Part shown: one piece after another, positions 23,623 to 33,050 of the stretch | How positions within the stretch are numbered: the stretch's first letter is position 1 | Layout: every line of letters begins with the position of its first letter | The notes under the pieces: generated by a model | What the model was told of the DNA's origin: nothing | What the model saw: only the letters and a program-made list of their open reading frames with translations | Database searches by the model: none | Made by a program: the position numbers and the translations under genes | Assembly (NCBI RefSeq): GCF_002910905.1 | Contig: NZ_NEUE01000228.1 | Span: 1 to 64,000, forward strand | From: Streptomyces sp. SM11 | Lineage (GTDB): Bacteria; Actinomycetota; Actinomycetes; Streptomycetales; Streptomycetaceae | Reading direction: 5' to 3' | DNA: 64,000 bases

Positions 23623-24753
23623 TTGACCCCGCCCCGTACCCCGCAGATCCCGGTCGTCGTCCTGGCGGGCTTCCTCGGCTCCGGCAAGACCACGCTCCTG
23701 AACCATCTGCTCCGCAACCGGGCGGGTACCCGGATCGGTGTGATCGTCAACGATTTCGGGGCCATCGAGATCGACGCCATGACCGTCTCGGGGCAGGTCG
23801 GATCGACGGTCTCGCTGGGCAACGGCTGCCTGTGCTGCGCCGTCGACGCGAGCGAACTCGACACCTTCCTGGAGACGCTGACCCGGCCCGCCGCCCGGCT
23901 GGACGTCATCGTCATCGAGGCGAGCGGGCTGGCCGAACCCCAGGAACTCGTCCGTATGCTGCTGGCCAGCGACAACCCGCACATCCTGTACGGGGGCCTC
24001 GTCGAGGTCGTCGACGCGGCGGAATTCGACAGCACCCGTCAGCGGCATCCCGAGATCGCCCGCCATGTCGCTGTCGCCGACCTCGTCGTCCTGAACAAGA
24101 CCGACCGGGTGGGGGAGGCCGAGCGGGAGCGGCTGCGGGCGACAGTCGCGGAACTGAGCGGACCCGCCGCCGTGATCTGTGCCGTGCACGGCCGGATCGA
24201 CCCCGAGCTGCTCTTCGACCCCGCCCTCCGGCCGGACCACGAGGAGAGGGCCCGCCAGCTCACCTTCGAGGACCTGCTGCGGGAGGAGGCGTGCGAGGGG
24301 CGCGGGGAGCACGGGCACGGCGGGCACGACGACCACCTCCACGCCGCGTACGAGAGCGTCGACTTCACCTCCGAGATGCCGCTGGACCCGCGCCGCTTCA
24401 TGGCGTTCCTCGACTCCCGGCCCGACGGTCTCTACCGGATCAAGGGGTTCGCGGACTTCGGCGCGGGGGACCGGGACAACACGTACGCGCTGCACGCGGT
24501 GGGCCGCTTCCTGCGCTTCGTCCCCCGCCCGTGGGCGCGCGGCGAACAGCGGATCACCCAGCTCGTCATGATCGGCGCGGGCATCGACGCCGAAGCGCTG
24601 CTGGCCGGACTCGCCGCCTGCCGCGCGCACGAGCCCGCCCCCGATGGGCCCGCCGACGCCGCTGCCGTCGAACGCGGCATGTGGGGCGTGCTCCGGTACG
24701 TACAACAGGAGGCGGACCCCGTGGACGTGCGGGCAGCGGCCGCGGAGGCGTAG
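23623..24753 (+). CDS. CobW/COG0523-family GTPase (metal chaperone)
   Basis: 376 aa from TTG 23623, with AGGAAGG at 23610-23616; no ATG/GTG start lies at the expected place. P-loop GFLGSGKTTLLNHLL, then NDFGAIEIDA, the family metal site GNGCLCC (CxCC), the Walker B region VIVIEASGLAEP, and NKTD for guanine recognition. After ~residue 225 there is a His-rich segment (GEHGHGGHDDHLH) typical of zinc- or cobalt-handling members, then the C-terminal CobW_C domain (GLYRIKGFADF, QRITQLVMIGAG). It probably delivers zinc or another divalent metal to a client. Short spacing to the citrate synthase suggests one transcript. No Zur-box was recognised. Confidence 0.92.
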   Translation: MTPPRTPQIPVVVLAGFLGSGKTTLLNHLLRNRAGTRIGVIVNDFGAIEIDAMTVSGQVGSTVSLGNGCLCCAVDASELDTFLETLTRPAARLDVIVIEASGLAEPQELVRMLLASDNPHILYGGLVEVVDAAEFDSTRQRHPEIARHVAVADLVVLNKTDRVGEAERERLRATVAELSGPAAVICAVHGRIDPELLFDPALRPDHEERARQLTFEDLLREEACEGRGEHGHGGHDDHLHAAYESVDFTSEMPLDPRRFMAFLDSRPDGLYRIKGFADFGAGDRDNTYALHAVGRFLRFVPRPWARGEQRITQLVMIGAGIDAEALLAGLAACRAHEPAPDGPADAAAVERGMWGVLRYVQQEADPVDVRAAAAEA

Positions 24754-24790
24754 CGCCCCCGGACCGCTCCCCACCGTACGGAAAGAGTGC

Positions 24791-27244
<2,454 letters not shown>

Positions 27245-27270
27245 CGCGGCTGCGACTCCTTCACAGATTC

Positions 27271-27309
27271 TGTTCGGACAACCTGAGCTTGTTCGGTACA
27301 ACACGAGCT
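27271..27309. repeat. Imperfect tandem repeat in the parC leader
   Basis: TGTTCGGACAACCTGAGCT (27271-27289) is followed directly by a 20-bp copy (27290-27309) that keeps TGTTCGG, ACAAC and GAGCT. It lies 27-65 bp upstream of the parC start and could be a two-site operator. Confidence 0.5.
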
Positions 27310-27512
27310 AGTGACGCGGTCCATTGTGGACCGCCGCACTGACAACGCCGACCTCGACCCGTCCGAAGCGGGTCGGGGCGACGCGCCCGGGCGGTGTCCG
27401 CGACACCATCGACGGAAACATCCACGGAACGGGAACTTCGCCAGGTGCCGGTGCGCTTGCTTAGAGTGGCAGGTCTGGCAGGAAGTCCAGTATCGCGATC
27501 GAAGGGACGTAC

Positions 27513-28886
27513 ATGCCCATGGGTCACACGGCCACCGCACAGGCCGGCTCCGGCGGCCTGACAGCGACCGAGCACCGCCTGGCCAACGGCCTGCGTGTGG
27601 TGCTCTCCGAGGACCATCTGACCCCGGTCGCCGCGGTCTGCCTCTGGTACGACGTCGGCTCGCGCCACGAGGTCAAGGGGCGCACCGGTCTGGCTCACCT
27701 CTTCGAGCACCTGATGTTCCAGGGCTCGGGACAGGTCAAGGGGAACGGTCACTTCGAGCTCGTCCAGGGGGCCGGCGGCTCGCTCAACGGGACGACCAGC
27801 TTCGAGCGGACCAACTACTTCGAGACCATGCCCACCCACCAGGTGGAGCTGGCTCTCTGGCTCGAAGCCGACCGTATGGGCTCCCTCCTCGTCGCCCTCG
27901 ACGAGGAGTCCATGGAGAACCAGCGCGACGTCGTCAAGAACGAACGCCGCCAGCGCTACGACAACGTGCCCTACGGCACCGCGTTCGAGAAGCTGACCGC
28001 CCTCTCCTACCCCGAGGGTCACCCCTACCACCACACCCCGATCGGCTCCATGGCCGACCTGGACGCGGCCACGCTGGAGGACGCCCGCGCGTTCTTCCGT
28101 ACGTACTACGCGCCCAACAACGCGGTGCTCTCGGTGGTCGGCGACATCGACCCCGAGCAGACCCTCGCCTGGATCGAGAAGTACTTCGGCTCCATCCCCT
28201 CCCACGACGGCAAGCAGCCGCCGCGCGACGGGACGCTGCCCGGGACCATCGGCGAGCAGCTGCGTGAAGTGGTCCACGAGGAGGTCCCGGCGCGCGCCCT
28301 GATGGCCGCCTACCGGCTGCCCCACGACGGCACCCGCGCCTGTGACGCCGCCGACCTGGCGCTCACCGTGCTGGGCGGCGGCGAGTCCTCCCGGCTGCAC
28401 AACCGCCTGGTCCGCCGCGACCGTACGGCGGTGGCGGCGGGCTTCGGCCTGCTGCGGCTCGCCGGAGCGCCCTCGCTGGGCTGGCTGGACGTGAAGACGT
28501 CCGGCGGCGTCGAGGTGGCGCAGATCGAGGCCGCCGTCGATGAGGAGCTGGCCCGGTTCGCCGCGGAGGGGCCCACCCCCGAGGAGATGGAGCGGGCCCA
28601 GGCGCAGTTGGAGCGCGAGTGGCTGGACCGGCTCGGCACGGTCGCTGGCCGTGCCGACGAACTGTGCCGCTACGCGGTCCTGTTCGGCGACCCGCAGCTC
28701 GCCCTGAGCGCCGTGGGCCGGGTCCTGGGCGTCACCGCGGAGGAGGTGCGCGCGGCGGCCGAGGCGGCCCTGCGCCCCGACAACCGGGCGGTGCTGGTGT
28801 ACGAGCCCATCGAGCCGGCCGACGAGGCCGACGAGGGCGAAGAAGGCACCGAGGGCACCGACGCGCACGAGGGGGCGGCCAAGTGA
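27513..28886 (+). CDS. M16 family zinc metallopeptidase, catalytic subunit
   Basis: 457 aa from ATG 27513 (MPMGHTATA), with GAAGGGA upstream. The inverted zincin motif HLFEH (in GRTGLAHLFEHLMFQG, near residue 65-69) provides two His zinc ligands and the catalytic Glu. The third ligand is the Glu ~76 residues later in ENQRDVVKNERRQRYDN. The core is the usual tandem alpha/beta roll of the insulinase/processing peptidase family. No signal peptide is seen, so it acts in the cytoplasm or is exported by another route. Its stop overlaps the GTG start of the second M16 gene by 4 nt. The two proteins should form a heterodimer that degrades small peptides. Confidence 0.93.
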   Translation: MPMGHTATAQAGSGGLTATEHRLANGLRVVLSEDHLTPVAAVCLWYDVGSRHEVKGRTGLAHLFEHLMFQGSGQVKGNGHFELVQGAGGSLNGTTSFERTNYFETMPTHQVELALWLEADRMGSLLVALDEESMENQRDVVKNERRQRYDNVPYGTAFEKLTALSYPEGHPYHHTPIGSMADLDAATLEDARAFFRTYYAPNNAVLSVVGDIDPEQTLAWIEKYFGSIPSHDGKQPPRDGTLPGTIGEQLREVVHEEVPARALMAAYRLPHDGTRACDAADLALTVLGGGESSRLHNRLVRRDRTAVAAGFGLLRLAGAPSLGWLDVKTSGGVEVAQIEAAVDEELARFAAEGPTPEEMERAQAQLEREWLDRLGTVAGRADELCRYAVLFGDPQLALSAVGRVLGVTAEEVRAAAEAALRPDNRAVLVYEPIEPADEADEGEEGTEGTDAHEGAAK

Positions 28887-30283
28887 GCGACGCCGCCGTG
28901 ACTGGAGTAGCCATGGAGTTCCACCCGCAGCCCACGCCCGGCACGGCCCGCCCCTGGGCCTTCCCGGCGCCCGAGCGTGGCGCCCTGCCCAACGGGCTGA
29001 CCGTGCTGCGCTGCCACCGCCCCGGCCAGCAGGTCGTCGCGGTGGAGATCTTCCTGGACGCGCCGCTGGAGGCCGAGCCCGAGGGCCTCGACGGCGTGGC
29101 CACGATCATGTCGCGGGCGCTCTCCGAGGGCACCGACAAGCACAGCGCCGAGGAGTTCGCCGCCGAACTGGAGCGCTGCGGAGCCACGCTCGACGCGCAC
29201 GCCGACCACCCCGGCGTCCGGGTCTCCCTGGAGGTCCCGGCCTCCCGGCTGGCCAAGGCCCTCGGTCTGGTCGCCGAGGCGCTGCGGGCCCCGGCATTCG
29301 CCGAGAGCGAGATCGAGCGCCTCGTCGGCAACCGCCTCGACGAGATCCCGCACGAGCAGGCCAATCCGTCCCGGCGCGCGGCCAAGCAGCTCTCCAAGGA
29401 GCTGTTCCCGGCCAACGCCCGGATGTCCCGGCCGCGCCTGGGCACCGAGGAGACGGTCCGGGGGATCGACGCGGCCGCCGTGCGCGCCTTCTTCGACGCC
29501 CATGTCCGCCCGTCCACCGCGACGGCCGTGATCGTCGGTGACCTGACGGGCATCGACCTGGACGCGCTGCTGGCGGAGACCCTCGGCGACTGGTCGGGCA
29601 ACGCCGGCCAGGCCCGCCCGGTGCCGCCCATCACCGCGAACGACACCGGTCGCGTGGTCATCGTGGACCGCCCCGGCGCGGTCCAGACCCAGCTGCTGAT
29701 CGGCCGGATCGGCGCCGACCGGCACGAGCGCGTGTGGCCCGCGCAGGTGCTCGGCACGTACTGCCTGGGCGGCACCCTGACGTCCCGGCTGGACCGGGTA
29801 CTGCGCGAGGAGAAGGGCTACACCTACGGGGTACGGGCCTTCGCCCAGGTGCTGCGCTCCAGCGGCCCCGACTCGGGCGGCGCGGCGATGCTCGCGATCA
29901 GCGGCTCGGTGGACACGGAGTCCACCGGACCGGCGCTGGACGACCTCTGGAAGGTTCTGCGGACGCTGGCCGCCGAGGGGCTGACCGACGCCGAGCGCGA
30001 GACGGCCGTGCAGAATCTGGTGGGCGTCGCCCCGCTGAAGTTCGAGACCGCCGCCTCCGTCGCGAGCACGCTGGCCGACCAGGTCGAGCAGCACCTTCCC
30101 GACGACTACCAGGCCGACCTCTACGCCCGGCTCGCCGAGACGGGCACCGTGGAGGCGACCGCCGCCGTGGTCAGCGCCTTCCCGGTCGACCGGCTGGTCA
30201 CGGTCCTCGTGGGGGACGCCGCGCAGATCGAGGAGCCCGTGCGGGCGCTCGGTATCGGTGAGGTGTCCGTCGTCACCGGCTGA
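28883..30283 (+). CDS. M16 family protein, non-catalytic subunit
   Basis: 466 aa from GTG 28883, overlapping the upstream stop (GTGA). It has the same fold as its neighbour, including GVATIMSRALSEGT where the active subunit has the HxxEH motif, so both His ligands and the Glu are lost. It retains the M16 C-terminal signature RLDRVLREEKGYTYGVRAF, which helps bind substrate in active heterodimers. This active/inactive pairing parallels mitochondrial processing peptidase and bacterial M16B pairs. It is followed by a strong terminator with a T-run. Confidence 0.92.
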   Translation: MSDAAVTGVAMEFHPQPTPGTARPWAFPAPERGALPNGLTVLRCHRPGQQVVAVEIFLDAPLEAEPEGLDGVATIMSRALSEGTDKHSAEEFAAELERCGATLDAHADHPGVRVSLEVPASRLAKALGLVAEALRAPAFAESEIERLVGNRLDEIPHEQANPSRRAAKQLSKELFPANARMSRPRLGTEETVRGIDAAAVRAFFDAHVRPSTATAVIVGDLTGIDLDALLAETLGDWSGNAGQARPVPPITANDTGRVVIVDRPGAVQTQLLIGRIGADRHERVWPAQVLGTYCLGGTLTSRLDRVLREEKGYTYGVRAFAQVLRSSGPDSGGAAMLAISGSVDTESTGPALDDLWKVLRTLAAEGLTDAERETAVQNLVGVAPLKFETAASVASTLADQVEQHLPDDYQADLYARLAETGTVEATAAVVSAFPVDRLVTVLVGDAAQIEEPVRALGIGEVSVVTG

Positions 30284-30310
30284 CGGCACCCGTGGCACAC
30301 CGCTGCGGAC

Positions 30311-30344
30311 AGGACCCCGACGGACGGAAGTTCGTCGGGGTCCT
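30311..30344 (+). terminator. Intrinsic terminator after the M16 pair
   Basis: A 12-bp perfect stem AGGACCCCGACG (30311-30322) / CGTCGGGGTCCT (30333-30344) with a 10-nt loop, followed by CCCTTTT. Confidence 0.88.
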
Positions 30345-30494
30345 CCCTTTTGCCTGATTAGTGAACTTCACCCGCTTTGAGGGAGAGGTTGCCTGTCTGC
30401 CCTGTGGGATGTGCGACAAATCCCCTTGTCCGTTTGGTACTGGGAAGTCGCCCCGCCTAGCGTCGGCCCGGCTGTCCGTCACCCTTAGCCGCAT

Positions 30495-30640
30495 CCGCGG
30501 CGCCGGGCAGTCATCGCCGAGTCCCCGTCAGGCGCGAGCCTGGGGAGCCGGGGACCCACGCAGTCCCTGGGGTGAATCGGAGGCCCGTGCCGTGAACCGG
30601 TGCGGGGATCCGTAGGAGACCTTCCTGCTCCGAACCCTCC
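30495..30640 (+). ncRNA. Cyclic di-AMP riboswitch (ydaO/yuaA class)
   Basis: The 5' leader of the M23 peptidase contains the conserved blocks of this riboswitch in order: GCCGAGTCC (30517-30525), GGGGAGCCGGGGACCC (30542-30557), GGGGTGAATCGG (30569-30580), and the closing GGAGACCTTCCTGCTCCGAA (30615-30634). The class binds two c-di-AMP molecules and usually turns downstream expression off. In actinomycetes it is known upstream of cell-wall hydrolase genes such as rpfA and NlpC/M23 peptidases, which fits here. Exact ends are approximate. Confidence 0.87.
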
Positions 30641-30672
30641 CCCAAGGCCTAAAGGGCCAGGGGGTGCCCCCT
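30639..30672 (+). promoter_or_regulatory. Likely riboswitch expression platform with alternative hairpins
   Basis: GGGGG (30660-30664) can pair upstream with CCCCC (30639-30643), strengthened by GGCC/GGCC inside, or downstream with CCCCC (30667-30671). The two pairings are mutually exclusive and directly follow the aptamer, as expected for a switch between read-through and termination. Which one is the terminator is inferred. Confidence 0.5.
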
Positions 30673-30715
30673 GCTAACCCGGTAGGCGAGAAGGAAGGAA
30701 AGGATCAGCCCCTCC

Positions 30716-31537
30716 ATGGCGTTCACCCGTGCCACCGGGAAGCACCGTGCCCCGAGCCGTCTCACGCGCCACAGCGCCCAGGCCGCCGGCATCGCGGCCC
30801 TGGCCACCACCGGAGTCATCGGCTCGCTGGCCTCCCCGGCCATAGCCGCTGACACCGAGGCCGCCGAGGTCGTCGACACCGGCCTCACCCGGGCCATAGC
30901 CCTCGACGCCACCCTCGCCGAGCAGATCGACGCGCAGGCCCACGCCCAGAAGCAGCAGGCCGACGTGATCGCCAAGGCGAAGGCCGAGGCCGCCGCCGAA
31001 GCCAAGGCCAAGGCCAAGGCCGCCAAGGCCAAGGCGAAGGCGGAGGCGGAGCGCAAGGCGGAGGCCCGCGCCAAGGAGGTCCGTGAGGAGAGGGCCCGCG
31101 CCGCCCGCGCTGCCGAGCGCGCCCGGCTGAACGCCTTCCACCTCCCGGTCGCCGGCTCCCACGTCACCACCGGCTACAAGGCCGGCGGTTCGCTCTGGTC
31201 CTCCGGCAGCCACTCCGGCGTGGACTTCATGGCCTCCTCCGGCAGCTCCGTTGTCGCGGTCGGCGCGGGGACGGTCGTCGAGGCCGGCTGGGGCGGCGCG
31301 TACGGCAACAACATCGTGCTCCGGATGACGGACGGCACGTACACCCAGTACGGCCACCTCGCTTCGATCGGCGTCTCCGTCGGCCAGAGTGTCTCCTCGG
31401 GCCAGCAGATCGGCCTCTCCGGCTCCACCGGCAACTCCACCGGACCGCACCTGCACTTCGAGGCCCGCACCACCCCCGAGTACGGCTCCGACATGGACCC
31501 CGTCGGCTACCTGCGCTCCCACGGTCTGAACGTCTGA
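30716..31537 (+). CDS. Secreted M23 (LytM-type) peptidoglycan endopeptidase
   Basis: 273 aa from ATG 30716; GAAGGAAAGGA lies 12-22 nt upstream. A signal peptide (basic MAFTRATGKHRAPSRLTRH, hydrophobic AAGIAALATTGVIGSLASPAIA, cleavage after AIA-A) directs export. Residues ~65-135 form a long Ala/Lys/Glu coiled coil (AKAEAAAEAKAKAKAAKAK). The C-terminal LytM domain carries the zinc motifs HSGVDF (HxxxD) and GPHLHFE (HxH), plus YTQYGHL, so it should be active. It probably cleaves stem-peptide crosslinks in hyphal wall growth or germination. Expression should respond to c-di-AMP through the leader riboswitch. A strong terminator follows. Confidence 0.94.
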   Translation: MAFTRATGKHRAPSRLTRHSAQAAGIAALATTGVIGSLASPAIAADTEAAEVVDTGLTRAIALDATLAEQIDAQAHAQKQQADVIAKAKAEAAAEAKAKAKAAKAKAKAEAERKAEARAKEVREERARAARAAERARLNAFHLPVAGSHVTTGYKAGGSLWSSGSHSGVDFMASSGSSVVAVGAGTVVEAGWGGAYGNNIVLRMTDGTYTQYGHLASIGVSVGQSVSSGQQIGLSGSTGNSTGPHLHFEARTTPEYGSDMDPVGYLRSHGLNV

Positions 31538-31569
31538 CCCCACCGCGCGACCCATCCGCAGGACCCCGC

Positions 31570-31601
31570 CCGAAGGCCCCGGCACCCGCCGGGGCCTTCG
31601 G
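31570..31601 (+). terminator. Hairpin terminator of the M23 peptidase gene
   Basis: A 14-bp perfect stem CCGAAGGCCCCGGC (31570-31583) / GCCGGGGCCTTCGG (31588-31601) with loop ACCC. Confidence 0.85.
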
Positions 31602-31727
31602 GAATTCCGGCCCGAAGATATCCGTGGATTCCGGGCTGCCATCGGAAATTCCGGCAGACTGCAATAGAGTCACGGAACAGGCGTCGGGCGGCCGCGTTTC
31701 GCGGGGGATCAAGGCGGAGGTTCGGAC

Positions 31728-32435
31728 ATGCGCATTCCCGCGCATTCGGTATGCACGGCAATCCGTGACGACATCGTCTCCGGTGTGTACGAGCGCGGCA
31801 GCCGCCTCACCGAGGAGTTGCTGGCCCGCCGCTACGGGGTCTCCCGTGTCCCGGTCCGTGAGGCCCTGCGCACGCTGGAGTCCGAGGGCTTCGTGGTCAC
31901 CCGCAGACATGCCGGCGCGTGTGTCGCCGAGCCCACCGTGCAGGAGGCGGCCGACCTCCTGGAGGTGCGGACGCTCCTGGAGCCGCTGGGCGCGGCACGC
32001 GCCGCCCAGCGCCGTACGGAAGCCCATCTGAAGGTGCTCCGGGGCCTGGTCAGGCTGGGCCAGGAGCGGGCCCGCCGGGGCGAGGGCGAGGATCTGCGCT
32101 TGCTGGGCGGCTGGTTCCACGAGACCCTCGCCCAGGCCTCCGGCAGCCCCGGTCTCATCGCGCTGCTCACCCAGCTCCGGCACAAGATCGCCTGGATGTA
32201 CGCGGTCGAGCAGCCGGCCCGCCCGGTCGACGCCTGGGCCGAGCGCGGCGCGATCGTGGACGCCGTGGCGCGCGGCGACGCGGAGCGGGCGAGGGTGCTG
32301 ACCGCCCAGCACGCGGAACGCGTCACCGGGGCCCACCGGCTGCGCCGCCCGGATCTGCCGGGGCGGCGCACCGCACCCGTTCCCCGCGTGAGCACTTCGC
32401 AACATGGCGTAAACACCGCGGGCGTCCGCCATTAA
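31728..32435 (+). CDS. GntR-family regulator with FCD domain
   Basis: 235 aa from ATG 31728, with GGCGGAGG upstream. Residues 1-75 form the winged helix (CTAIRDDIVSGVYERGSRLTEELLARRYGVSRVPVREALRTLESEGFV). Residues 80-215 are the all-helical FCD sensor domain (EVRTLLEPLGAARAAQ, WFHETLAQASGSPGLIALL, WAERGAIVDAVARGDAERARVLTAQHAERV). The His/Asp/Glu pattern could bind a metal and a carboxylate ligand. It is convergent with ptsH across a terminator; there is no adjacent metabolic operon to suggest an effector. Confidence 0.9.
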   Translation: MRIPAHSVCTAIRDDIVSGVYERGSRLTEELLARRYGVSRVPVREALRTLESEGFVVTRRHAGACVAEPTVQEAADLLEVRTLLEPLGAARAAQRRTEAHLKVLRGLVRLGQERARRGEGEDLRLLGGWFHETLAQASGSPGLIALLTQLRHKIAWMYAVEQPARPVDAWAERGAIVDAVARGDAERARVLTAQHAERVTGAHRLRRPDLPGRRTAPVPRVSTSQHGVNTAGVRH

Positions 32436-32525
32436 CAAATGAGCCGTATACAAAGAGAAGTGAATTATGGGGCGCCGTGTGTGCTGCTCGAATTGCCGAT
32501 GCGTCACTATTCCCGGAAAAGCGAA

Positions 32526-32558
32526 AGAGCCGTGATCCTTTGAAAGGGTCACGGCTCT
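32526..32558. terminator. Bidirectional hairpin terminator between GntR gene and ptsH
   Basis: AGAGCCGTGA (32526-32535) pairs with TCACGGCTCT (32549-32558), with an inner CCTTT/AAAGG helix. It is 39 nt from the ptsH stop on the minus strand. Confidence 0.8.
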
Positions 32559-32596
32559 CGCACCTGTCGCGTCCGGCCGGGCCGGAGTCGCTCGGG

Positions 32597-32878
32597 TCAG
32601 ACGGTCTCGGGAAGTTCTTCCAGGCCCTCGGCGACCAGCTTCGCCAGCCGGTCCAGAGCGGCCTCGGCGTCGTCCGCTTCGGACGCGAGCACGATCTCCT
32701 CGCCACCCTGCGCGCCCAGCCCGAGCACGGCGAGCATGGAGGCGGCGTTCACCGGGTCGCCGTCGGCCTTGGCGATCGTCACGGGGACGCCGGAAGCCGT
32801 GGCGGCACGGACGAAGATGGAAGCGGGGCGGGCGTGCAGGCCCTCGGCCCAACCGACGTTTGCGCGGCGCTCAGCCAT
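32597..32878 (-). CDS. ptsH: HPr, phosphocarrier protein of the sugar PTS
   Basis: 93 aa from ATG 32878 (MAERRANVGWAEGLHARPAS); GAAGGG is the ribosome-binding site and the length is standard. HPr carries phosphate from enzyme I to sugar-specific EIIA domains. The phosphorylation site His is in GLHARPAS (residue 15). The Ser46 region reads NAASMLAVLGLGAQGGEEI, as in actinobacterial HPr, where HPr-kinase regulation is absent. In Streptomyces PTS components serve fructose and N-acetylglucosamine uptake and influence development. A DasR-type operator sits in the promoter region. Confidence 0.96.
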   Translation of the reverse strand: MAERRANVGWAEGLHARPASIFVRAATASGVPVTIAKADGDPVNAASMLAVLGLGAQGGEEIVLASEADDAEAALDRLAKLVAEGLEELPETV

Positions 32879-32901
32879 GGTTCTGCCCTTCACATATCAA
32901 C

Positions 32902-32917
32902 GGTTGTCTAGACCAGT
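32902..32917. promoter_or_regulatory. DasR-responsive element (dre) upstream of ptsH
   Basis: GGTTGTCTAGACCAGT matches the 16-bp dre consensus ACTGGTCTAGACCAGT at 13 of 16 positions, with a perfect right arm and core. It lies 24-39 bp upstream of the ptsH start. DasR, the N-acetylglucosamine-sensing GntR regulator, is known to control PTS genes including ptsH in S. coelicolor. Confidence 0.8.
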
Positions 32918-33050
32918 CTCTCATGCAGTGCGTGGTGTTGTGCCCGGCCTCCTGTCCGGCCCTGTACTCCGGCGGCCCCGGTCCGGGCCTCCTCGGACTG
33001 CCCGGGCGCCGATCTCTCCGCGACCGGGGTCCCCGCCGTAGGCTTTGCGC

